A stretch of 5,670 nucleotides of DNA from JBKPFU01 sp046728975 (lineage in GTDB: Bacteria > Actinomycetota > Thermoleophilia > Gaiellales > Gaiellaceae), in assembly GCA_046728975.1 (NCBI GenBank), contig JBKPFU010000135.1:1-5670 (forward strand), written 5' to 3'. Both the position numbers and the translations under genes were made by a program. Under the pieces are notes generated by a model that had not been told where the DNA came from, made no database searches, and was given only the letters and a program-made list of their open reading frames with translations. Positions 1 to 4,872 of this stretch are shown one piece after another. Within the stretch, counting starts at the first letter, position 1; each line of letters starts with the position of its first letter.

Positions 1-171
1 GGCGAAGTGCAGGCGAACCAGCGCTTCGCCGAGGAGCTCGCCGGGATTCTTTTCCTCCAGCGCCCGATCGAGCTGCTCAGGGGTGATGAAGCCCTTGCGG
101 AGCATCAGCGCGCCGAGGTGGGGGCGGACCTCCTCCTCGAAAAAGGTGTGGTCGAGTCTCGCGGGCCGCAT
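1..171 (-). CDS. N-terminal fragment of a protein with a GspE/MshE-N-like domain (runs off the left edge)
   Basis: The frame is open from an ATG at 171 to the window edge, giving 57 complete codons; the C-terminal remainder lies outside. No earlier ATG, GTG, TTG or CTG occurs in frame before an upstream stop, so the ATG is the first possible start, though no strong ribosome binding site precedes it. From about residue 18 the protein reads HLGALMLRKGFITPEQLDRA, followed by an acidic stretch and GELLGEALVRL. This is the repeated pattern 'LG-x-LL-x-x-G-x-I-T-x-x-Q-L-x-x-A-L ... G-x-x-LGE-x-L' of the N-terminal domain of type II secretion and type IV pilus ATPases (GspE/PilB/MshE), which in some members binds c-di-GMP. 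The visible part has no ATPase motif, so the protein could equally be a stand-alone domain or a fusion. It follows the LuxR-type gene by 88 bases on the same strand and may share its transcript. Confidence 0.68.
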   Translation of the reverse strand, partial: MRPARLDHTFFEEEVRPHLGALMLRKGFITPEQLDRALEEKNPGELLGEALVRLHFA

Positions 172-259
172 GAGGCACTTATCGACCGCCCGCGGCGCCT
201 GCTTGAGCCGATTTGAACTAGAAAACGCCGTCCGCCGTTCTTCAGGCCATCGCTACTGC

Positions 260-505
260 TCAATCGAGCAAGCCGCGGCGGCTTGCAGCCAGCACCGCCT
301 CGACGCGCGTCGCGACGCCGAGCTTGCGCATGGCGTTACTCAGGTACTCCTTGACCGTGTGGCGGCTCAGATGGAGCCGCTCGCCGATCTGGGGATTCGA
401 AAGTCCCTTGGCCGCGAGCCGCAGGATCTTGATCTCCCGCTCAGTCAGTTGACCGCCGTCGTCCGCCGATCGGCCACGACGGCGAGAACTAGCCGCAGCC
501 TCCAT
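260..505 (-). CDS. Small LuxR/GerE-family helix-turn-helix transcriptional regulator (DNA-binding domain only)
   Basis: This 81-residue protein consists almost entirely of a LuxR-type DNA-binding domain. After a basic N-terminus (SRRRGRS), residues 19-63 carry the family signature: QLTEREIKILRLAAKGLSN, then the helix-turn-helix around IGERLHLSRHTVKEYLSNAM and the closing RKLGV. The recognition helix is about residues 47-58. There is no receiver, PAS or autoinducer-binding domain, so it resembles GerE-type single-domain regulators rather than NarL-type response regulators or quorum sensors. The ATG at 505 is preceded by a purine-rich GGGGGAAGG, and no in-frame start lies nearby upstream. The gene begins 63 bases after the asd stop and appears to have its own promoter there. 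Its targets cannot be read from sequence; the inverted repeats over its promoter make autoregulation plausible. It could be the surviving C-terminus of a longer regulator, but the good ribosome binding site and promoter argue for an intact small gene. Confidence 0.85.
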   Translation of the reverse strand: MEAAASSRRRGRSADDGGQLTEREIKILRLAAKGLSNPQIGERLHLSRHTVKEYLSNAMRKLGVATRVEAVLAASRRGLLD

Positions 506-521
506 CCTTCCCCCAACGCCG

Positions 522-541
522 CATGAGTTGGACGGCTCATG
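522..541. repeat. Inverted repeat CATGAG-N8-CTCATG, possible operator
   Basis: A perfect 6-base inverted repeat with an 8-base centre (arms 522-527 and 536-541) overlaps the proposed -10 box and start point of the LuxR-family gene. Its 20-base span is typical of a dimeric helix-turn-helix regulator site. The centre contains GGACGG, which recurs in the neighbouring repeat. It may be an operator, possibly autoregulatory, or a short hairpin in the leader RNA. Confidence 0.4.
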
Positions 542-567
542 ATCCGTCGGGCGGGACGGAAAGTCAA
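539..567 (-). promoter_or_regulatory. Sigma-70-type promoter for the LuxR-family gene
   Basis: Reading the minus strand, TTGACT (567-562; five of six matches to the -35 consensus) is followed by a 17-base spacer and GATCAT (544-539; four of six matches to the -10 consensus, including the key A2 and T6). It begins one base after the asd stop codon. Transcription would start near 532, giving a leader of roughly 25-30 bases before the ATG at 505. Optimal spacing and exact placement in a gene gap support it, but it is a sequence match only. Confidence 0.55.
543..560. repeat. Inverted repeat TCCGTC-N6-GACGGA inside the promoter spacer
   Basis: A second perfect 6-base inverted repeat (arms 543-548 and 555-560) falls almost entirely between the proposed -35 and -10 boxes, one base from the first repeat. 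As a hairpin it lacks a following T run on the minus strand, so it does not look like an asd terminator. Its position fits a protein-binding site controlling the LuxR-family gene. Confidence 0.38.
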
Positions 568-568
568 C

Positions 569-1501
569 TCACGCGGGCACGGGGCCGTGCTCGAGCAGGA
601 TCCCTGCGATCTGGACCGCGTTCAGCCCCGCGCCCTTGCGCAGGTTGTCGCCCGCGACAAGGAACGAGAGCCCGCGTTCCACCGTCGGATCGCGCCGGAT
701 CCTGCCCACCAGGACGTCGTCTACGCCGGCTGCCTTTGCAGGCGTCGGGAACTCCTCGAGACCAATGCCCGGCGCCGACTCGAACACCCTCCGCGCATGC
801 TCGGGCCCGAGGGCGTCCTCGGTTTCGATCCACACCGCCTCCAGGTGCCCGACGAGGACCGGCACCCGCACGCACGTTGCCTGCACCGGCAGCTCAGGCA
901 GGTCCATGATCTTCCGCGTCTCCTCGCGCAGCTTGACCTCCTCGTCGAATTCCTCGCCGTCGAAGTCCCAGTCCATGCGGAGGTCGTGCTGTGACGCCGG
1001 CTCGGCGGCGAGCCGCTCCATCGACGCCCTGCCGGCTCCGGACGCCGACTGGTACGTCGCGACTCGGACGCGGGTCAAGCCCGCCGCATCGTGCAGCGGC
1101 TTGAGCGCGCAGACGAGCTCGATCGTCGAGCAGTTCGGCACCGCCACGATGCCCTCGTGCTTATGTGCGCGGTCGCCGTTGACCTCGGGGACGACGAGCG
1201 GCACGCTCGGATCCATTCGGAACGCCGACGATTTATCGATCGCCAGCGTGCCACCGCGCACGGCGTGGGGGACGAGCTCGCGGCTTGCTGCGGCGTTGAC
1301 GGCGAAGAAGGCCACGTCCAGCTCGCCGGCGGAGAGCGCCTCAGGCGTCGCCTCCTCGACCGTCCGGCCGTCGAGCTCCTGGCCCGAAGATCGCGCGGAC
1401 GCGAAGTAGCGCACGTTCGGCTCGTCGCGCAGGAGCTCGCGGAGGACCTCGCCCACGGCTCCCGTCGCCCCGACGATCCCGAGCTTAGGAGGGCTACGCA
1501 T
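569..1501 (-). CDS. asd: Aspartate-semialdehyde dehydrogenase
   Basis: The protein (310 residues) catalyses NADPH-dependent reductive dephosphorylation of aspartyl phosphate to aspartate semialdehyde, the second step of the pathway to lysine/diaminopimelate, threonine and methionine; it is cytosolic. The Rossmann nucleotide loop GATGAVG is at residues 11-17. The catalytic cysteine is in PNCSTIELV (C124), the YQSASGAG substrate loop is at 150-157, ETRKI is at 194-198, and the active-site histidine is in VPVLVGHLEAVW (H219). The conserved C-terminal GDNLRKGAGLNAVQIA is at 284-299. It is somewhat shorter than the usual 330-345 residues. The loop that commonly contains a FNVIP-like segment is replaced by an acidic stretch around 173-190, a variant I associate with Thermoleophilia. 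The ATG at 1501 overlaps the end of lysC by 8 bases (ATGCGTAG), implying translational coupling. An upstream in-frame start would add 23 residues inside lysC and displace the Rossmann motif from its normal N-terminal position, so I reject it. Confidence 0.95.
   Translation of the reverse strand: MRSPPKLGIVGATGAVGEVLRELLRDEPNVRYFASARSSGQELDGRTVEEATPEALSAGELDVAFFAVNAAASRELVPHAVRGGTLAIDKSSAFRMDPSVPLVVPEVNGDRAHKHEGIVAVPNCSTIELVCALKPLHDAAGLTRVRVATYQSASGAGRASMERLAAEPASQHDLRMDWDFDGEEFDEEVKLREETRKIMDLPELPVQATCVRVPVLVGHLEAVWIETEDALGPEHARRVFESAPGIGLEEFPTPAKAAGVDDVLVGRIRRDPTVERGLSFLVAGDNLRKGAGLNAVQIAGILLEHGPVPA
1486..1495. repeat. Decamer repeat, copy 1 (at the asd start)
   Basis: AGCCCTCCTA (minus strand) covers asd codons 3-6. 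The identical decamer occurs at 2756-2765 in codons 4-7 of the longest lysC reading. Both encode Ser-Pro-Pro-(Lys/Arg) followed by Leu. On the plus strand it reads as an SD-like AGGAGGG. Function unknown; it may be chance. Confidence 0.4.
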
Positions 1502-2774
1502 GCGCGCGCTTCGCATCCGGCGCGTCCAGCTCGAACGCGGAGTGCAGGGCCTGAACCGACCGCTCGACATCGTCGCGCGGGACGTGGCAGGCGATCTTGA
1601 TCGGCGACGTCATCACGACCTCCGGCTCGATCCCGAGCTCGCCGAGCGTCGCAAACGTCAGCGCGGCGACACCGGGGTGACTCTTCATTCCAGCGCCGAT
1701 GATGCTCACCTTCCCGAGGTCATCGCGCGACGACCAGGTCACGCCGAGCTCGTCCAACACCGCCGACGTGGCGCCGTGATCGTCCGCCGGCGCGGTGAAG
1801 AGGATCTCGGGGCCCGTCTGCACGATCGTGTCGACGTTGACGCTCGCGTCTGCGAGTGCCGAGAAAAGGCGCGGCCCGCCGATTCCCTCCACCCGGTAGA
1901 GGATCTCGTCGAGCGCGTGGGTGACGCCGGAGATCATCGCTTTCTCGAGCATTCGTTCGTCCTCCTCGCGTATCCAGGTGCCGTCCTCGGCAGAGAACGT
2001 GGAGCGGACGTGGAGCTTGACGCCGTGATTCCGCGCGACCTCGACCGAGCGTAGCTGCAACACCTTCGCGCCGGAAGCCGCCATCTCGAGCATCTCCTCG
2101 TAGCTGACGACGTGGAGCTTCGTCGCCTCCGGAACGATGCGCGGATCGGCGGTGAAGACGCCGTCGACGTCGGTGTAGATCTCACACGCCTCGGCCCCGA
2201 GCGCGGCCGCGAGGGCGACAGCAGTCGTGTCCGAGCCGCCGCGGCCGAGGGTCGTGATATCCAGGTCGGTCGAGACGCCCTGGAACCCGGCGACGAGGAC
2301 GATCCGGTTTCGGTCGAGCGCCTCGTGGATCCGGTGGGCGCGAACGTCGACGATCTTCGCTTTTCCGTGGATGGTGTCGGTCACGATCCCGGCCTGCGAC
2401 CCCGTCAACGAAATCGCCTCGTGGCCCAGGTCGTGGATCGCCATGGCGGCGAGGGCGCAGGGGATGCGCTCCCCGACCGACATCAACATGTCGAGCTCGC
2501 GCGGCGCGGGGCGCGGCGAGACCTCATATGCGAGCCTGGTCAGTTCGTCGGTCGTATCGCCCATCGCCGAGAGAACGCCGACGACGCGGCTGCCGTCCTC
2601 GCGGGCGGCGACCAGCCGCGCGGCCACGCCCTTGATCTTCGCCGGGTCGGCAACGGATGTGCCGCCGAACTTCATCACGATCGTTCCGAGCCGCGGCTCG
2701 ACGCCTTCGACGGCCGGTACGGCCTCGTACTCGGTCGCGGTCACTCCGCAAAGTCTAGGAGGGCTCGGTGACAC
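1494..2774 (-). CDS. lysC: Aspartate kinase, alpha-type with two C-terminal ACT domains
   Basis: The enzyme phosphorylates aspartate with ATP, the committed and normally feedback-regulated first step of lysine/threonine/methionine synthesis. Numbered from the GTG at 2774 it has 426 residues. The kinase motifs are KFGGTS (35-40), LSAMGDTTDEL (68-78), SVGERI (99-104), GFQG (163-166), TTLGRGGSDTTAVAL (174-188) and TDVDGVFTADPR (201-212). Two ACT domains follow, about 290-345 and 355-418, the second with VSIIGAGMKSHPGVAA. ACT1 lacks the usual D-x-P-G loop and looks shortened. The start is uncertain. GTG at 2774 is the longest choice, GTG at 2744 would remove 10 residues, and GTG/ATG at 2678/2675 would give the family-typical N-terminus (V)MKFGG; none has a clean ribosome binding site. 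The gene lies 50 bases after recR and overlaps asd by 8. An internal ATG at 1952 with a strong ribosome binding site may yield a separate beta subunit. Confidence 0.94.
   Translation of the reverse strand: MSPSPPRLCGVTATEYEAVPAVEGVEPRLGTIVMKFGGTSVADPAKIKGVAARLVAAREDGSRVVGVLSAMGDTTDELTRLAYEVSPRPAPRELDMLMSVGERIPCALAAMAIHDLGHEAISLTGSQAGIVTDTIHGKAKIVDVRAHRIHEALDRNRIVLVAGFQGVSTDLDITTLGRGGSDTTAVALAAALGAEACEIYTDVDGVFTADPRIVPEATKLHVVSYEEMLEMAASGAKVLQLRSVEVARNHGVKLHVRSTFSAEDGTWIREEDERMLEKAMISGVTHALDEILYRVEGIGGPRLFSALADASVNVDTIVQTGPEILFTAPADDHGATSAVLDELGVTWSSRDDLGKVSIIGAGMKSHPGVAALTFATLGELGIEPEVVMTSPIKIACHVPRDDVERSVQALHSAFELDAPDAKRAHA
1950..1967 (-). promoter_or_regulatory. Internal ribosome binding site and start codon for a possible LysC beta subunit
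   Basis: Within lysC, GAGGAGG (1967-1961) stands 8 bases before an in-frame ATG (1952-1950), which is codon 275. Translation from here would give a 152-residue protein containing only the two ACT domains. This is the place, after the kinase domain and before ACT1, where Bacillus subtilis and Corynebacterium glutamicum lysC are known to start their separately translated beta subunit. The GAG-GAG codons also encode an acidic E-E-D stretch, so the match could be coincidental. Confidence 0.5.
2756..2765. repeat. Decamer repeat, copy 2 (at the lysC start)
   Basis: This is the second exact copy of AGCCCTCCTA (minus strand), placed 7 bases after the first base of the three-base start GTG at 2774. 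If lysC really starts further downstream, the copy lies in the untranslated leader. Flanking bases diverge, so any duplication is old or the match is fortuitous. Confidence 0.4.
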
Positions 2775-2824
2775 TCCGCTCGTCGCCGGGGCAAGAGGAT
2801 CGGTTCGCGGTCGCCCGGCTCTAG

Positions 2825-3415
2825 CTACATCTCGCGGCGCCCGGCGAGCGCGCGTCCGAGGGTGACCTCATCGGCGTACTCGAGGTCGCCGCCGACCGGT
2901 AGGCCGCTGGCGAGTCGCGTGACCCGCACGCGCCCGCGGAGGCGGTCGGCGAGGAAGGCGGCCGTGGCCTCGCCCGTCATGTTTGGATTCGTTGCGAGCA
3001 CGACCTCTTCGACGCCGTTTCGCTCCACGCGCCGCATCAGCTCGTCGATCCGCAGGTGTTCCGGCTCGACGCCGTCGATCGGCGAAAGTGCGCCCCCGAG
3101 CACGTGGTAGAGCCCCCGAAACTCGTGCGTGCGCTCGAGCGAGATGAGATCGGCCGGTTGCTCCACGACGCAGACGACCGAGCTGTCGCGCCGCGCGTCC
3201 TGGCAGATCGCGCAGAGCTCCTCCTCGGTGAAGTTGCCGCACTCCTTGCAGAAGCGCACGCGGTCTTTGACCTCCTGGATTGCACTCGCGAGCGCGCCGG
3301 CCTCGTCCTTGGGCGTTCTCAGGATGTGGAACGCAAGCCGGTGAGCGGTTCGTGTGCCGATGCCGGGCAGGCGCGTGAGCTGTGCAACGAGGTTCTCGAC
3401 GGCGGGGCTGAACAC
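2825..3415 (-). CDS. recR: Recombination mediator protein RecR
   Basis: RecR acts with RecF and RecO to load RecA on single-stranded DNA at gaps and stalled forks. The 196-residue length is the family norm. Residues 11-30 form the helix-hairpin-helix (LTRLPGIGTRTAHRLAFH). A four-cysteine zinc finger follows (FCKECG and LCAIC; C56, C59, C68, C71). The Toprim domain runs from about 79 to 174 with VVEQPADL, GLYHVLGGALSPIDG and the ATNPNMTGEATA segment. The conserved tail GLPVGGDLEYADEVTLGRAL closes the protein. The GTG at 3415 is chosen because it gives the standard N-terminus (V)FSPAVENL; only a weak AG-rich element precedes it. It starts 13 bases after the lipoprotein gene, so it is probably in the same transcript as dnaX and ebfC. 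All key motifs are intact. Confidence 0.97.
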   Translation of the reverse strand: MFSPAVENLVAQLTRLPGIGTRTAHRLAFHILRTPKDEAGALASAIQEVKDRVRFCKECGNFTEEELCAICQDARRDSSVVCVVEQPADLISLERTHEFRGLYHVLGGALSPIDGVEPEHLRIDELMRRVERNGVEEVVLATNPNMTGEATAAFLADRLRGRVRVTRLASGLPVGGDLEYADEVTLGRALAGRREM

Positions 3416-3428
3416 GTGTCCATTCTGC

Positions 3429-4127
3429 CTAGCCGGATCGGACCTTCATGCAGCTCGGGAAGGGCTGGGGCTCGCGGAACTCCGGATATCGCTGCAGGTC
3501 TCCGACGCGCTCTGCCGGCAGGCGACCCCGCGCTCCGGCGCGCAGGAATCGAAGTCGCGTTCCGTCAACTCGATAGAACGACCGGCCGTAGATGACGCGA
3601 GACCGGAGGTCCGCGCCGTATCCGCTGGCGACGACCACGCCAGGACGTTCGCAGTCGACGACGCCGAAATGAGTAACGCTGCCCTCGAAGGGGAGCTCGT
3701 CGTCGTTGAACGGAGGGGGAAGCTCGATTTGCTCAAGCGCATCACGTCTAGCGGTGAAGAGGGCGGCGAACTCGGTGGACGCGCCCCGATGGGTCTCGAC
3801 GACGATCTCGAGGCCGGGTTGCTCGTCTATCTCCGCCAGTCCGCGCACGCTCGGTAAATCCGTTCCGTACGTCTCGGCTGGCTTCACGGCGCACTCCGAG
3901 AGCTCGAGCGGACCGACGATTTCGCCCTTCGTGCCGCTCGCGCGAACTCGAAAGCGACAGCTCTCTGGGCCCTGATCCTCCACCGCGACCTCCTCAGCCT
4001 TGCCATCTCCGTCGACGTCGCCGTGAACGGTCGCGCCGCGTACGTGCCAAGCGGACGCCTTCTCCTTCTTGGAGTCCGAGCAGCCGACCACCAGGATGAG
4101 CGCGAGCGCCAGCGGCGCGGCGCGCAT
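3429..4127 (-). CDS. Predicted secreted lipoprotein with an FG-GAP/EF-hand-like Asp-rich loop
   Basis: I do not recognise a named family for this 232-residue protein. A short signal peptide (basic MRAAP, hydrophobic LALALILVV) ends in a lipobox VVGC with the lipidated cysteine at C16, followed by a charged SDSKKEK linker; it should be anchored to the outer face of the membrane. Residues 34-48 contain VHGDVDGDGKAEEVAV, a D-x-D-x-D-G calcium-binding loop of the type found in FG-GAP/VCBS repeats. A second, degenerate copy (IDEQPGLEIVVE, 100-111) suggests a small beta-propeller-like or partial repeat fold. Four further cysteines (C58, C79, C159, C226) could form two disulfides. The ATG at 4127 shares one base with the upstream stop (TGATG), so translation is probably coupled to the cyclic-nucleotide-binding gene. 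Its place between ebfC and recR is unusual, and no function in recombination is evident. Confidence 0.8.
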   Translation of the reverse strand: MRAAPLALALILVVGCSDSKKEKASAWHVRGATVHGDVDGDGKAEEVAVEDQGPESCRFRVRASGTKGEIVGPLELSECAVKPAETYGTDLPSVRGLAEIDEQPGLEIVVETHRGASTEFAALFTARRDALEQIELPPPFNDDELPFEGSVTHFGVVDCERPGVVVASGYGADLRSRVIYGRSFYRVDGTRLRFLRAGARGRLPAERVGDLQRYPEFREPQPFPSCMKVRSG

Positions 4128-4531
4128 CAGGCGGTCGCGTCGTCGAGCCGCTGCGCGAGGGCGCCAAGCATCGCGATCGCGAGCTGCGGCTCCTCGGTCA
4201 CCAACCGCTCGAAATCCGTGCGGGCGAGCGCGAATCCGCGCACGTGGGTCTCCGCGGACACCCGCGCCGTTCGCTGCGCGCCGGGCGTCAAAAGCGCCAG
4301 CTCGCCGAAGAAGTCGCCGGGGCCCAGCTCGGTCTGGCGGTTGCGTGCCTGAACGGAAGCCATCCCCTCCGTGATCACGAACATGCCCGAGCCCCGCTGC
4401 CTTGGCTCGGTCAGGACCTTTCCGCTGGGCGCCTCGAACTCACTGCAGGCGGCGGCGACGTGCTCGAGCGCGTCGTCATCCAGGCCCGCAAAAAGGGGGA
4501 CCGAGCGGAGCTGGTCGGCCCGCTCCGACAA
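4127..4531 (-). CDS. Stand-alone cyclic-nucleotide-binding (CRP-like) domain protein
   Basis: The 134-residue protein is a single cNMP-binding beta-barrel domain. The N-terminal helix carries LRSVPLFAGLDDDALEHVA (8-26), the usual opening of these domains. GSGMFVITEGMASV (47-60) is the central strand pair, and the phosphate-binding cassette FFGELALLTPGAQRTAR (74-90) keeps the glutamate (E77) and arginine (R87) that hold the ribose and cyclic phosphate in CRP/PKA-type domains. Binding of cAMP or cGMP is therefore plausible but unproven. A C-terminal helix (about 104-131) ends the protein; there is no helix-turn-helix, channel, kinase or other output domain. The start is TTG at 4531, the codon immediately after and in frame with the ebfC TAG. 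No ATG or GTG lies before the conserved LFAGL, so this start is the best available and likely depends on termination-reinitiation. It overlaps the lipoprotein gene by one base. Confidence 0.85.
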   Translation of the reverse strand: MSERADQLRSVPLFAGLDDDALEHVAAACSEFEAPSGKVLTEPRQRGSGMFVITEGMASVQARNRQTELGPGDFFGELALLTPGAQRTARVSAETHVRGFALARTDFERLVTEEPQLAIAMLGALAQRLDDATA

Positions 4532-4852
4532 CTACAGGCCGGGAAGGCCGAGCCCTTCGAGCCCGCCGACTGCCGGTCCGAGCTTGGTCTTGGCCAGGCC
4601 CTCGGCCGAACGGAGCGCCTCGTTGACGGCCGCAACGATCATGTCGCCGAGCATTTCGGGATCGTTTGGATCGATCGCCTCCGGCGAGATCTTGATCTCT
4701 TTGATCTCGCCCGACCCCGTGGCCTTCACGGTGACCATCCCGCCGCCGGCCGTTGCCTCGACCGTCTCGTTGGCAAGCTCCTCCTGCGCCTTCGTCATCT
4801 GCTCCTGCAGCTGCTGAGCCTGCTGAAGGAGCTTGTTCATGTCCATACCCAT
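4532..4852 (-). CDS. ebfC: Nucleoid-associated protein, YbaB/EbfC family
   Basis: This 106-residue protein belongs to the small dimeric DNA-binding family encoded next to dnaX and recR in most bacteria; it coats DNA and affects expression. The N-terminal long helix is MNKLLQQAQQLQEQMTKAQ and onward (5-34), followed by the typical GGGMVTVKATGSGEIKEIKI strands (36-55), SPEAIDPNDPEMLGDMIVAA (56-75) and a second helix to about 92. The glycine/leucine-rich tail (GLEGLGLPGL) is common in actinobacterial members. I place the start at ATG 4852, 20 bases after the dnaX stop; ATGs at 4846 and 4840 are possible alternatives, and no clear ribosome binding site distinguishes them. Much longer in-frame extensions run through dnaX and are not real. 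It ends in TAG directly abutting the next gene's TTG in the same frame. Confidence 0.95.
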   Translation of the reverse strand: MGMDMNKLLQQAQQLQEQMTKAQEELANETVEATAGGGMVTVKATGSGEIKEIKISPEAIDPNDPEMLGDMIVAAVNEALRSAEGLAKTKLGPAVGGLEGLGLPGL

Positions 4853-4872
4853 GAAGCCGAGGCTACAGCTTT

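Noticed and set aside
172..259. Search for a promoter before the left-end partial gene.
   Set aside because: GATAAG near 185 and TAGTTC near 220 resemble weak -10 boxes, but no matching -35 element was found at the right distance.
7..526. Plus-strand open frames at the left end.
   Set aside because: They run opposite the GspE/MshE-N-like gene and the LuxR-type gene, both of which have recognisable domains on the minus strand.
636..1409. Long plus-strand open frame (257 codons) opposite asd.
   Set aside because: Ser/Arg/Thr-rich with no recognisable domain; it is the shadow of asd produced by high third-position GC.
1500..2054. Plus-strand open frame antisense to lysC, with ATG at 1500 and AGGAGGG 6 bases upstream.
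   Set aside because: The translation is Arg/Asp-rich and patternless, as expected from the reverse of a GC-rich gene, and it lies wholly within the motif-complete lysC. The SD-like sequence is the antisense of the Pro-Pro codons at the asd start.
2785..2819. GCCGGG/CCCGGC inverted repeat between recR and lysC as a terminator.
   Set aside because: Only six pairs around a 23-base loop and no T run; more likely chance in GC-rich DNA.
2768..2824. Tiny plus-strand open frame of 18 codons with AGGAGGG just upstream of its GTG.
   Set aside because: Very short, spacing of only 4 bases, and composition like background; no support beyond the SD-like decamer.
2112..2865. Two overlapping plus-strand open frames opposite lysC.
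   Set aside because: Both are mirror frames of a confidently identified kinase, with no family features and no promoter.
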